64,000 nucleotides of DNA, taken from NCBI RefSeq assembly GCF_009389715.1, contig NC_052405.1:8349194-8413193 (forward strand), in the 5' to 3' direction. Both the position numbers and the translations under genes were made by a program. Shown one piece after another: positions 37,201-52,029 of the stretch. Positions within the stretch are counted from its first letter, which is position 1. Each line of letters begins with the position of its first letter. The notes beneath the pieces are model-generated. The model had not been told where the DNA came from. It saw only the letters and a list, made by a program, of their open reading frames with translations, and made no database searches. The DNA is from Phoenix dactylifera (taxonomy: Eukaryota > Streptophyta > Magnoliopsida > Arecales > Arecaceae).

Positions 37201-38991
37201 TAGGTTACAAATATTAAGTAACAATATAGAGTCTATAGTTCATAAACAAACTATTTTGAATAAAGCAAATCATGGAACAATTCTTTGCACAATAAAGCAT
37301 AATTTTTATAAGACATATGCTCAATCCTGCATTTAAGAAAAAAATAAAATCATCAATGTCAAACATCATATTTGTTATAAAGTCACAAGAAATTAAAAAA
37401 CCAGTAATTCAAAACTTAATAAGAATAAAAATTATTTACAAGTTCAAAAATTAGTAAGAAGTGTAAGAATTACTTACAAATTCAAAACTAACAAAGAATG
37501 TAAGGATTACTTACTTTCTTATCTTGGAACATCAAAATTTGATTAAGCGAATCAACGAAACTTATTCAAAGCCATTCAAAGTCCAATCACTTAGTATTCA
37601 ATAATTTTAATGGTGGTAAAATTTCAAGAGAGAGACAAAGGGCATGATTGGTCAGACGACGGTGTCCGATGGCCCCAAGTATGCCAGATTTAAGTGACTC
37701 TACCGGTAGATTATGAAGTAGGAACTCTATGAGGAAAAAGATTGTACAACATGAATCGTCAATGATCGATTTTCAGGATGCTTAATAAAGATCAAGGTGG
37801 AGGAAGCACAGGGCCAAATAGATAACAGTGTCCTGACCGAATCACAAATAATAGATAGGCTAAAGTATAGATGGCTCAATAGAATTGATGATGATGAAGT
37901 CTAGTGATTTCCCGCGAGGGCTACAGTCTGGTCAATATGCTGCACAGCTATTAAGGCAGTTTAGAATTCCATTATCGAGGGTCATCCAGAGGTCCACAAA
38001 AGAGGATGGGACCCTCCACTAAGGGAGGTGATATTTGGCTTAAATTTCGATAATTTCTCAACGGAATCCAGCCGAGGATGGTTTCACAGAGAAGGGGGAA
38101 GACCATGAAAGGAAATAGAAAAGGTGGAAATGCTTCATACCTCATCTTCTGTGAGGTTGGGTCGGCGGGGTTCGCTAGATACCACTGTAATTGATTGATT
38201 TTTAATATGCCAACACTGCTTTTTCGAGAGCAACATTAAAAAAAAATGTCGTTGCTCTTTTCTTTATAACCTTTCCCTTGATTTTATCTGGTAAGCAGTA
38301 TGACTCATCAGCAGAACCTGATGTCACCGGAGTTTACCATTGCTAACAATTGGATCCCATGTATAAGATTTCTTAAACAAAATTGCCATAGAAAAAATTA
38401 CAATCGAAACTAACCCTTCTTCTGTTTATATTATTTTACTATATGTGCATGATTGAAGCCATCGGATTTTGTGTGACATATCAAAATTTAAGATGATAAC
38501 TGATCTAACTTTGACAGTCTTCCCTAAGATTCTTCCCTAAGATTCTTTTAAGAGGTTGGGTTTTAAGCTGACTCCCTAAACCACGTCCTCTGCGTCCATT
38601 GAGAATAGCAGCGAAGTGAACGAGAGAAACCACGTCCTCTCGTCCACCGGCTCCACCCTCCCCCTCTTGCCACCCGGCGTTCTTCATCCCTGGCATCGCC
38701 ATGAGAAGTCATTAACAAGAAAGATTTTCCAATTCCATGATTTCATGGATCATATAATCCTTTTCACTCCAAGTTAAACAAAACTGTAGTCAATAAACTC
38801 TGCTTCAGTTACAATCTTGCACCATTTCTTTCAAAGAAGATTATTCTTCTCAAGAAACTTATAATAAACAAGTGATTCAGAATTGCATAACAACTCCCCT
38901 TTGGGTGCTAAAAGACTATGATCCCCAGGCAGCAACAAGTCATCCTGATTACCAACAGCAAGTGCATAGCTTCTCTTCAATTAGCGTCGAA
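34284..38991. other. Spacer between the small genes, degraded repeats
   Basis: No gene is recognised. It contains a poly(T)-headed repeat (35,829-35,965), a 20-bp direct repeat gcacatcttaaggtg at 35,651 and 35,776, and sequence from about 36,755 to 38,200 that resembles a degenerate LTR retroelement. The last shares its start with DNA at 54,235-54,400. Open frames here have no domain support. Confidence 0.5.
36755..36890. repeat. Dispersed repeat, copy near 36.8 kb
   Basis: The stretch from ggcattccgactattattc to atggccatgctacc matches 54,235-54,365 with about 10% difference. Its last part also matches 19,846-19,895. Probably a fragment of an old LTR retrotransposon family. Confidence 0.6.
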
Positions 38992-39237
38992 TCAGCGGAG
39001 GCCTGGTCGAGAGTGGAACGGAAAGTACGGGGTCATCGAGGCGGCCATGTCCAGGTTGCTCTTCTTCTTCTGCTGCTGCTTGTTCACCTCCTCCTCTTTC
39101 TTCTTCTCCTTCTTCTTCTTCTTCTTATTCTCTTCCTTTAGCTTTGGGTTGGAGGAGGGCTCGTCCTCCTCTTTTGATGATGCTTTTGTGGGGAAGACAT
39201 GGCCAAGGACTGGCATGCAAGGAAAGCTAAGTTTCAT
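38992..39237 (-). CDS. Small lysine-rich protein, paralogue 2 (81 aa)
   Basis: An 81-codon frame, paralogous to 33,907-34,149 with the same orientation, start context, block order and stop. The Lys/Glu/Gln-rich middle is longer in Lys runs, encoded by a (CTT)n-like stretch on the plus strand, and the 12-residue C-terminus is identical. No domain is recognised. The left edge of the ADH segmental duplication lies only about 29 bp upstream of this ATG, so its core promoter belongs to the duplicated unit. Possible nuclear or nucleic-acid-binding character is only a guess from the charge. Confidence 0.6.
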   Translation of the reverse strand: MKLSFPCMPVLGHVFPTKASSKEEDEPSSNPKLKEENKKKKKKEKKKEEEVNKQQQKKKSNLDMAASMTPYFPFHSRPGLR

Positions 39238-39265
39238 CTCTGTTCTTGCTGCAATCTCTGAACCA

Positions 39266-40124
39266 ACTAGTTCTATTGTTTCAATTTGATTTGGTAGCTG
39301 GAAGCCTGGCTGATAGTCTTATATACCAGGTAAGCAAACAATTAGATCATGTAGTTGCAGAAAATCACCAGTATGTCCTCGCTCCTTTTCATCAAAGACC
39401 GTGGACTTTAGGTGACAGAGTGTTACACCGACTGCATGCATTAACAATTTAAGGATTGCTCCATTGTATTATAGAACAGCTAAATATTAAAAAGAGATTA
39501 GATATATGTCATCATCAACAGCCATAACTATTGTAATCTTGAGCTCGCTGCTGAATTATTTTAAGTGTTCACTTTTTTGGGGAGAAGGATTAAAAATGCA
39601 TATTTTGTTCTAGAAAAAATACATAGAGAAAGACGGAAACGTTTGAGGAAAAACTTGGGTTCTGTTTGGTAGTTTTTTCATATTTTGTGTTTTGTTTTCT
39701 TACAAAATGGAAAAGCTAAAGAAGTTTGATGCGAGAGACAACATATGGACAGGACTCTTGTCATTCTGCACTTTTAATTTTGCCTATTTTGTGAAAGCAA
39801 TAAAGTCTTATTATTGAAAACTCAAAAAAATTTATAAATAATTTGAAAAAATAGAAAGTTTCGTGGGTTATGTTTGTTATATTTTATTAAAATTTTTGAA
39901 TTTTGAAAACAAAAACAATGTCTCGAATATGTTTATTTAATTATTAATATTTATTATTGTCTCTGGTCTAGATCTCTTCCAAAATAAAGAGGGATGCCAA
40001 TCCATAACAGTTTTTTTTTTTTTTCCGGAGAATAAATCCATGATAATTGGCATAGCCATTTATCACAACATTATTTTTTGTTAAAATTCTTTTTAGTTTA
40101 AAAATACTTGGTCCTAACAGCTAA
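39266..40124. repeat. Anonymous duplicated block, copy A
   Basis: Matches 55,411-56,257 at roughly 96%. It contains cctggctgatagtctta followed by a donor-like ccaggtaagc, which could be an old exon border, but no protein family is recognised. No other gene content is seen. Confidence 0.8.
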
Positions 40125-40461
40125 GTGTGATACCACACTGAAGCTGTTTTATAGCTACAATGTTTTCATTGAAACCATGGTAAGAAGAATAGGAGCAAAA
40201 GACTACCTTTTGTTGGGTTAGGTGATATTTGCAAAAGAGGGGCAATTTCTATAGGGAAATCTTGGGAAGGAAGGGTCCCAAGCTTCCTTGCATGCCAAGC
40301 TTCAGAGAAGAGGGAAATGGTCAAAGGCAAATGCCAACATTGTTGGAACTTCAAAGTGCGTCGGCTAGCAGAAGGTAGATCCCACCAGATTTATAAGATA
40401 AAGTTAATTAATTTTCTAAGTTTATCCATCATCGGTTTCCTGGGAAATGAAGTGCTCCAAC

Positions 40462-41939
40462 TAGGGGTGGCAATCAAGTCAAGTCAAACTAAATACTAGT
40501 TAGGTCGGATACAAGTTAAATAAAAAATCTATCCATCCGAATATGAATTGTTTATTAAATGGATCAAAAATCTAGATCCAAGCTTGGCTATTTTATTAAA
40601 CAGGTAACCTAATTCGATCTACATAAGATTAAATCGAGTTAAATGAGTCAAAAGGTCAAGCGTTGCAAGTCCTAAATCCAACCTTAGATGTTCCATAGGG
40701 CTTGGCTCAAGCTTGAAAATTTCTTCTATATTATGATCCAAGCACAAACAGCCCATAACTCAAATGAGCTCGTTTGTTGCTCTATATTGCCGTATGAGGT
40801 AAATCAAGCATGTATTTTAGTCACCACGAACTCACTTTAGTACTTAATTAAAGTCAAGCAAGCATAGTAGGATTTCATGTATCCGAAAAAACCAAAAAGC
40901 ATAGTCGGGTTTCTTGTTTTAAATTTGAATCTTGCTTGTTCCATCTCATGATGATCTCTTTTAATCAAAAATGAACATGTAAAGGAACTACTTTGGCATT
41001 GGATTTGGACCACCCTTTCTACAATTGTCTCCAATTATCAGAGGTTTTGCTTACACTAGCAAACCTGGAGGGCACCAGATGAATAGCTTACCAACATCTA
41101 ACTAAAATTTTTAAATTTCTCCATTTAAAAAATATAGCAGTCAAAAGAATCAACAAATAATTTATATAATTTGACAACAATCATGATTTTGCTGAATGAA
41201 AATGCAAGAAGACATAACTTTTTGATTATTGATGTAGCCTGATCATCCAATCAACCATAGACTGACATATAGTACCGAATGAAATCTATTTTAGTCAGAC
41301 TCGTATGCCTAGGCTAATTTAAATTACAATAACAGAAAGTTATCTCTCCATCTAACTTAGCTCTCCATTTAACTGCTCTAAAGTCTGAATGTGATGGGAC
41401 AAAAAATTTTGGTCTACATAAAGAGACTCAAAGTAGGAGATACAAAACACATAATATATATATACTCTCCGTTAGGGATCGAAATTAGATTGGATCAGAT
41501 TGAATAAGGTTCGGATTAAAAATTCATCAATCTAAATCTACTATTAAACTAGTTAAAATTTTAAATCCGAATTCGACATATTTATTAAATAGTTAATCTG
41601 ACCCGATATATATATCCGACTCATATAACTTATTTATTAAACAGTTTAAATAAATTAGACGAATTTTAAATAGATTAAACTGATTTAAACTGATTAAGCA
41701 AGTTAAGCAGATCGGATTAGATAGTTAAAAAATAAATTAAATAGATTTTAAATAAATTAAATATATTTTAAATAAATTAAATAGATCGGATCATAACCAA
41801 CCCAAATCAAATAGGTTAACGAGTTAAAAGTTTATATTTAACGAGTTAAATAAATTTAGATAAGTTGACCTAAATCGTCCAATCTAAACCTATTTAGAAT
41901 AAGTCATTCACAGCTCAGATAATAAATTACCACCCCTAC
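40462..41939. mobile_element. hAT-like element with taggggtggcaat ends, copy A
   Basis: The left terminus taggggtggcaat (40,462) matches the reverse complement of the right terminus attaccaccccta (ending about 41,939) at 12 of 13 positions. The interior has no coding capacity and consists largely of degenerate ttaaatagattttaaata-type repeats. This terminus is common in plant hAT families. No clean 8-bp target duplication was found. Only the right part survives in copy B (to about 56,643). Confidence 0.5.
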
Positions 41940-41949
41940 TCTCTACCAT

Positions 41950-42146
41950 CTCTTTCTAAATTTTATCTTTCTTCTCCGCTACTGTTCTCCAGAACCTTTT
42001 GTTCTCATTTAACTATAGGAAGCCCTTCTATTTCTCTTTCTAAATTTTATCTTTCTTCTCCAATACTGTTCTCCAAAACCTTTTGCTCTCATTTAACTAT
42101 GTTCTCCAAAGCCTTTTGCTCTCATTTAACTATAGGAAGCCCTCCG
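41950..42146. repeat. Imperfect tandem repeat downstream of ADH copy A
   Basis: The phrase ttctccaaaaccttttgctc plus catttaactat recurs three times in A and about twice in B (56,650-56,815). A copy-number difference between the duplicates. Confidence 0.75.
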
Positions 42147-42395
42147 GTCAGATCAGCTCCGACAACCTTCGAGGTTTTTTTTTTTTTTTTTAACCTACGC
42201 GCAGATAACGGGTGCAGATTGAAACTTCTTTTTCTCGCACAGGTCCCACCAGCAACCTACCTTCTGGATCGGATTTTCAGCAGCAACAAATGTTTATTTA
42301 TTTTAATCAATTGTATTAACTTAGGAATTTCATAATTCTTATTTAATAATTTCCACAGCAGTACTTAAGAAATCCATCGACTCAAAATTTCTCAG

Positions 42396-42761
42396 GCCTC
42401 ATATAGAGCAAGGGCCGCTCCAAGCTGCAGCCCAGTAGGAAATAGAGCGTTCCACAAAGCCAGAAGTGGGCCGAAACGTCACCAATCATGCCTGTAAGCG
42501 TATTAGCTATCTCATTGATGGAGGCTAAGATTACACTTCTGGTCGAAACGAGCAAATACACCTTATGATGTTTCCGTACATGAATTCCACCTGTACTCAC
42601 TTATCTTCGATACGTTCATGTGTGATGACCTTGGCTCAATAAATTACATACTACTTTCTGTAATCAGATTATTGGATGGAGATTTCTTCTTCTCTAAGCA
42701 ATCCAAATCACTTCAAACGCCGCTATATTTCATATCAAAAGAGCCTAAAAGCTGAGGTAGA
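42396..42761. other. Copy-A-specific 0.37-kb insert
   Basis: Present after ctcag in A and absent at the matching point in B (57,054), where ctcag is followed directly by aaatgag. It contains a 72-codon minus-strand frame (42,382-42,600) without a recognised domain. It may be an insertion in A or a deletion in B; no target duplication is evident. Confidence 0.7.
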
Positions 42762-43005
42762 AAATGAGAAAAGAAAACATATCCGGCTTCTTTAATCTCC
42801 AGAAGAAGCTTACATCATGCAAGAAACAAAAGACAAGCCCATCACAGACAAAGGGTATGTCACAATTCACAAAAATCTTTTCAACTAGCAGAGAGGATAA
42901 GGACTGGGCTCATCTCACAGCCGAACTCAGTTGCCTTATTTTATTAGAACACAAAGTTTAAGATCGATGGGGCATATGACATGCTTTATAGCAATAAGCT
43001 TTTCT

Positions 43006-46337
<3,332 letters not shown>

Positions 46338-46496
46338 CTCCACCACCTCTTAATCTCTCTCTCTCTCTCTCTCAAACTCTTCCTCAAGTGCCCCTTCAAA
46401 GATCAAACCTTTTTTTTCTTGACAAGAATCCAAAGATCGCTCCAAAGACGCTACCTTCCACAGCTTCGATTGGCGAGCACCAGGCGCTGAAACAGC

Positions 46497-46504
46497 TATA
46501 TATA
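46497..46504 (-). promoter_or_regulatory. TATA box of ADH copy A
   Basis: TATATATA within a palindromic ctatatatag, 160-167 bp upstream of the ATG. The same element is kept in copy B. Confidence 0.65.
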
Positions 46505-46921
46505 GGCAATAGATAGAGAGAGGCATTGAAGACTTGCTTTTTCCTTTTTTTTTCCATTCTATCAAAGTCCCCACGGTTTTGCCTCTGTCGCTGGAAAATC
46601 CCACACCACGGCGTCAGCACAAAACCGGTTTTCAGTTGCGGTGCTCCTTTTTGATTCTTTTATTAACTGGGACATGCAAATAAAACAAATGAGTTGTTGC
46701 ATGTTGGTCCAATAATATGCTGACCTTTGATTTGGACCGATCATCGATGAGGGGAATTGGAGTCGAGGCGAGAGAGAGAGAGAGAGATAAGGCTGGAATC
46801 TAAAACCATTGTCTGGACCCGGAAACTGACCCTGGTATTCCTAGACGAGCCGGTTCAGCGCCACTTGGTTTAGATCCGCTTGCGCTGGCTGGCTGCACCT
46901 CGGTCCTCGAGATTGAATTTA

Positions 46922-47984
46922 GGCTATGTTTGGGGAGCTTTTGCTAAACCCAAAAGTAATTTTAGATAAAAAAATAATATTTGATAAAATTTTCCAAAGC
47001 TGTTTCAACTTTTGTAGAAAGCTGAAAACAGCTTTTGGGGAGAAGCTCCAAATAGAAGCTTCTCCCCAAAAGCTGTTTTCAGCTTTATCAGAAAACAGTT
47101 TTTTGGACCAAAATACCCCATTTAAATCACACTTTTTCCCCAAAACCCTAATCCTGCCTCTTCATCTCTCACCATCCTCTCCCTCTCCCTCTCTATTTTC
47201 TTCTTTCTCTCAACGTCGCCGCCTCTATTCCTTCTTCCTCTTCTTTTCTTTTTGTTTTTTTTTTGTTTTGGGAGCTCGTGGCTGCCCATGGTGGCAGCCA
47301 CCATGCCGGCCACCACCCATGGCCGGCGACCCCTCTATATTTTAATGAAATAAAATAATAAATAAATAAAATAAATAAAAAAATAATAATGAGTGCGTAG
47401 CAAATAATCTGATCTAAATAAATAAATAAAATTAAATATTAGTAATTATTTAACCAATTTTATCACCTAGCTAGAAAATTTGTTAGAGAGATAAATGATC
47501 ATTAGAAGGATGAAAAATTAATTTACACTAATAATTATAATATTTTTTATATTTATTATTGTATTATACTATAAATATAATATTATATTACATTATATCA
47601 TAATACATTGATATGTTACATTAAATACTTTAATATTATATTAAATTATTATTCAATAATACATAATGTTATAGTATTATATTATAATAATATTATATTA
47701 CATTACATTAATATAATAATATATCATATATTTATATATTAATATATATTATATTTTATTATGCTCTGTTATATAATACTGGTAATGTCCTTTATGGTCA
47801 TTTTGTCATACAAAAGTACTTTCTCAGTTTATTTACCAAACACATGTTAAAGTGCCACAGCACTTTAGAAATGTAGTTACAAAACAGCAAACAGCTTTTT
47901 ATAAATGCTCTGCTTCAAACAGCTCTACTTCCAACAGCTCTACTTCCAAAAGCTCTACTACTAACAGCTCCCCCAAACAGGGCC
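46922..47984. mobile_element. Tourist-like element (MITE-1), copy A, 1,063 bp
   Basis: Left end ggctatgtttggggagc, right end gctcccccaaacagggcc, flanked by TTA on both sides (46,919-46,921 and 47,985-47,987). The interior includes a near-perfect hairpin around 47,023-47,085 (cttttggggagaagct), a pyrimidine- and GC-rich insert (about 47,140-47,335) and a long AT-rich part. Its AT part is the reverse complement of that in MITE-2, so the two are one family in opposite orientation. It lies about 0.6 kb upstream of the ADH start. Confidence 0.75.
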
Positions 47985-47989
47985 TTAGT

Positions 47990-48333
47990 TGTTGAGGTTG
48001 GAGGGAATGAAGGTTGAGAAAGCGAGAGAGTTCAGGAGAAGAATGGGATAAAGTCTGAAAAAACAGAGTTGTATATCAAGAGATGGTATTAATCCGTTTA
48101 CAATGCTCTGTTTAAATAGAACAAGAGCAACTCTACTAACTAATCAAACTAAAAAAACTAATTACAGTTTAACTAACTGAAAACTGTTACAACAGCTAAT
48201 TAAACTGTTAATCTATAACTAATCTCCTTATCCATATTAACAGAAATAACAGAAATTTGTTTGTTCCAGATCAGTTACTGTTTGTGCCAAAGTTACTGTT
48301 TGTGCCAAAGTGCTTCAGCTTACTGTTTTGACA
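47990..48333 (-). repeat. 3' LTR of copia copy A
   Basis: 344 bp, TG...CA, bordered inside by a plus-strand ctccccctca stretch (polypurine tract on the minus strand). Confidence 0.9.
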
Positions 48334-48340
48334 CTCCCCC

Positions 48341-48922
48341 TCAAGATGGAGTGTGTATATTATGCACACTCATCTTGGATAGTAATGAATAAAACAAAGG
48401 ACCACTAACTGCTTTAGTGAAAATGTCAGCCGGTTGATTATGAGAAGATATATGTAAAGTATATAGAATTCCTTCTTGAATTTTGTCTCTGACAAGATGG
48501 CAATCCAACTCTATGTGCTTTGTTCTTTCATGAAAAACTGGGTTGGCAGCAATATGTAAAGCGGCCTGATTATCACAAAACAAGATTGGTAGCCTATCAT
48601 ATTTTACTTTCAGATCTGCAAGCAAGTATAACAACCATTGAATTTCATAAGTAGCTGAGGGCATTGCTCTATATTCTACTTCAGCCGATAACCTTGATAT
48701 TGTGTTTTGTTTCTTGGATTTCCAAGACACCAATGCATTCCCCAAAAATGCACAATACCCTGTTATTGACCTCCTTGTATCTGGACAACTTGCCCAATCT
48801 GAATTTGAGAATACTTTTAGATGAAGATCATTGAATGCTGGAAAGAAAATCCCTTGTGCAGGCGTGCCTGTAATATATCTAAGAGTTATGTGAGCTGCAT
48901 CCCAAGTGAGGCTGCCTTGGTA
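48341..48922 (-). pseudogene. Copia RNase H domain, copy A
   Basis: The minus strand encodes [66 protein letters not shown] and [10 protein letters not shown]. These are the D-E-D landmarks of copia RNase H, running to a natural stop close to the 3' LTR. It is cut off from the RT by the MITE at 48,923-49,689. Confidence 0.88.
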
Positions 48923-49689
48923 GGCCTTGTTTGGGGGAGCTATTGGCAGTAGAGATATTAGAAGTAGAGCTGTTGGAAGTAAATCTGTCTGAAGTAGAGC
49001 TGTTATAAAAAGCTGTTTGCTGTTTGGTAACTACATTCGTAAAGTGCTATGGTAGTTTGTTTTGTGTTTAGTAAATAAACTGAGAAAGTACTTTTGTATG
49101 ACAAAATTACCATAAAGGATATTGCATAGTATTATACAACAGAACATAATAAAATATAACATAAATTAATACATAAATATACGATATAGTATAATATTAT
49201 TGTAATATAAAATAATATTATGTTAATATAGCATAATAGTAATATAATTATTAGAGTAAATTAATATTTGGTAATATAACATAATATTAAATTATTTAAC
49301 ATAACATATTAATGTATTATGATATAATGTAATATATATTATATTTATAGTATAATACAATAATAAAAGTATAAAATATTATAATTATTAGTATAAATTA
49401 ATTTCTCATAATATAACATAATATTAAATTATTTAAAAGGGACAAACTATGTAATTATGTTATTTTAATATGGGCATTTTTGTCAAAAATACAGCTTTCC
49501 GAAAAAGCTGAAACAGCTTCCTCCCAAAAGCTCCAAACTGGAGCTTCCTCTCAAAAGCTGTTTTCAGCTTCCCGCAAAAGCTGAAACAGCTTTTTAAAAA
49601 ATTTACCAAACACAGTTTTTCATCTAAAAGTACTTTTGAAGGGCCAGAAAGTGCTTTCTGACCCTCCAAAAGCTCCCCCAAACAGGGCC
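48923..49689. mobile_element. Tourist-like element (MITE-2), copy A, inserted in the copia RT
   Basis: Left end ggccttgtttgggggagc, right end gctcccccaaacagggcc. The right flank is TTA (49,690-49,692). The left flank has lost about 20 bp that copy B retains, including its TTA. The sequence is the inverse of MITE-1 without the GC-rich insert. It splits the copia frame between SSAVQVL-type RT sequence and the RNase H linker. Confidence 0.78.
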
Positions 49690-51910
49690 TTAATACTTGA
49701 ACAGCAGATGACAAGTTAGGTCTAGTGATAGTGAGATAAAGTAATCTCCCAACTAATCTCTAACAGTTCTCCAGAAAATCTGTCACGCTTCATGTTTTGC
49801 TCCATTGGGGTTTTAGCTACTCTTGCACCAATGAAACCAACATCCTCAAGTATTTGTAATGCAAATTTCCTTTGGCAGACTGATATACCTTTTGTAGACC
49901 TGGCTACTTCTAAGCCCGGAAAAAATTTCAAAGCCCCTAAATCTTTAATTTTGAATTGATGATCAAGTGCAGACTTAAAAGCTATTGCAAGTGCCAATTT
50001 CGAGCTGCAGTTATTGCCAACAAAGTTTTAACGAAAGTAAGTTTAGCTACTGGAGAGAAGGTGTCAAAGTAATCAAACCCTTCCTTTTGAGTGTAACCTT
50101 TAGCAACTAAACGAGCCTTCAATCTTTCTAGAGTACCATCTGATTTAGGTTTTTTATTGTAAACCCATTTGCAGTCCATGAGATGTTTCCCGGGTGGTAA
50201 AGTGGTGAGAGTCCATGTGTTGTTCTCCTCAAAGGCTTGAATTTTCTTAGCCATAGCCTCACACCATTCAGGCTTCTTAGCAGCTTGTTCGAAAGAGGTA
50301 GGTTCCTCAATATTGGAGAGACTAAGTGTATATGCACAATGAGAAAGAGAAAGTTTGTTATAGCCAAGAAATTGATAAATATCATGAGGGTTACCTGTGC
50401 TGCCGGAAATGATTGGCTTGTAAGACGAGGTGGCTAGTTGACAATGATATTGTTGGAGGTAAGAAAGTTTCTTTCGGATCCTAGTTGACCTTCTAGGAGG
50501 AGGAATGGGTGAAACAAGGGGTTGTTCTGTATGGATAATGTTAGGATGGGAACTGTTCTGTATGATAGAATTAATAGGAGAAGAAGAATGTTTGATAGAG
50601 GGAGGAACTATCTCAAGAATGGGATTTAGAAAAACAAAAAGGTCAGTGTTATCAAAATGAACAAATTTGAAAGGATACACAGTTTCATGAAAAACAACAT
50701 TACGACTAACGAACACAGAATTAGTCTCAAGATCAAAGACTTTATACCCTTTAATGGCATAAGGGTAGCCGATAAAGATGCACTTGTGGGCTCTTGAATG
50801 AAATTTAGATCTGGCTCGGTTTAATGAAGAGGCAAAGCACAAACAACCGAAAGTTCTAATATGGTTATAATCTGGTTTTTGTGAGAATAGAAGCTCAAAA
50901 GGTGTTTTGCCTTTGAGTAAAGGGCTTGGAAGTCTATTTATGAGATAGGTAGCTGTAAGGATGCATTCTCCCCAAAATTTGAGAGGTAAACTTGCTTGAA
51001 ATCTAAGGGCTCTAGCAATATTTAGTTGGTGTTGATGTTTTCTTTCTACAACTCCATTTTGTTGTGGAGTTTCAACATATGTCCTTTGATGGATTACTCC
51101 CTTTGAAAGAAAAAAATTTTTAAGGTTAAATTCTAAACCATCATCAGACCTAACACTCTTGATTTTGAGGTTGAATTGGGTTCCAATGAGGGCAAAGAAG
51201 GACATAATAGTGGACTATGTTTGTGCTTTGGGTTGCAGCAAATAAACCCAAGTAGATCTACTATAGTCATCAACTATAGTTATGAAGTACTTAGAACCAT
51301 CAAGTGTTAGAATATTAAAGGGTCCCCACAAATCACAATGTACCAAATCAAATGGAGACACAGATTTTATTGTGCTGGAATTGAAAGGTAGTCTATGCTG
51401 TTTTACAAGAGGACAAACATCACATTGATTTATATGGCGTACATCTATTTCAGGTATGTCATTTTGTAGAAAATGTAATCTAGTAGATGAAGGATGACCT
51501 AATCTATAATGTCGAATGTCTGAAACTGTATTGAAAACACTGTTTACTAGATGTTTAGAAGAGCTATTTGGACTATTCAATAAGTAAAACAGACCACCTC
51601 TTTCTTTAGTAAGTCCAATCATTGTCCATGAGCATAGGTCCTAGATGAAGCAATAACCAAATGAGAAGATTAGACAGCAATTCAGATGCTTGAGTAAGGA
51701 GCTGACAGAAATGAGGTTGAAAGAAAAGGATTGTACACAAAGAACATTATGGAGAGTGATATTTTCAGATAGTTTAACACTCCCTATATGAGTAATAGCT
51801 GCTGAGGTTCCATTGGGAAGCTTAACAAGCCTTGAAACAGTAGTTGTGATATTGCCAAGGAAGGAAGCAGAGCAAACCATATGATCTGTGGCCCCTGTGT
51901 CTAATACTCA
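49690..51910 (-). pseudogene. Copia protease-integrase-RT region, copy A (broken)
   Basis: The protease active site LDTGATDHMV (about 51,890) is preceded immediately by an in-frame TGA. The integrase follows with the His/Cys pre-domain (RLGHPSS, CDVC), CDLWGPF, VDDYSRSTW and TPQQNGVVERKHQ. Then comes the N-terminal half of RT (CKWVYNKK, KARLVAKGYTQ). After NWHLQ (about 49,982) the frame jumps to late RT sequence (FKIKDLGALKFFPGLEVARS). The palm segment with the usual YVDD motif is missing, so the element cannot encode an active RT. There is also a frame break at 51,206-51,215. Confidence 0.85.
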
Positions 51911-52029
51911 AGTGGATGTGCTATAGTTGAAATTGAAAGAAGCATTACAGGCCATAGAAGTCATACCTGTTAGATTTACTAGGGGCTGATCTTGGGAGCT
52001 TGAGGCACCACCCGATTGAAAAATAGGGA

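Noticed and set aside
39246..39452. 68-codon frame crossing the duplication edge
   Set aside because: Its start lies outside the duplicated unit and is not shared by copy B; the shared part shows no known domain, so coding status is unsupported.
42382..42600. 72-codon minus frame in the copy-A-only insert
   Set aside because: Recorded as part of the insert, but with no homologue, promoter or conservation there is no basis for calling a gene.
46926..47345. 139-codon frame rich in Phe/Ser
   Set aside because: It runs through MITE-1 and its pyrimidine-rich insert and is not conserved in length in copy B.
46922..49689. First read as hAT MITEs because of the ggcctgtttgg ends
   Set aside because: The flanks are 3-bp TTA rather than 8-bp duplications, which fits PIF/Harbinger (Tourist) instead.
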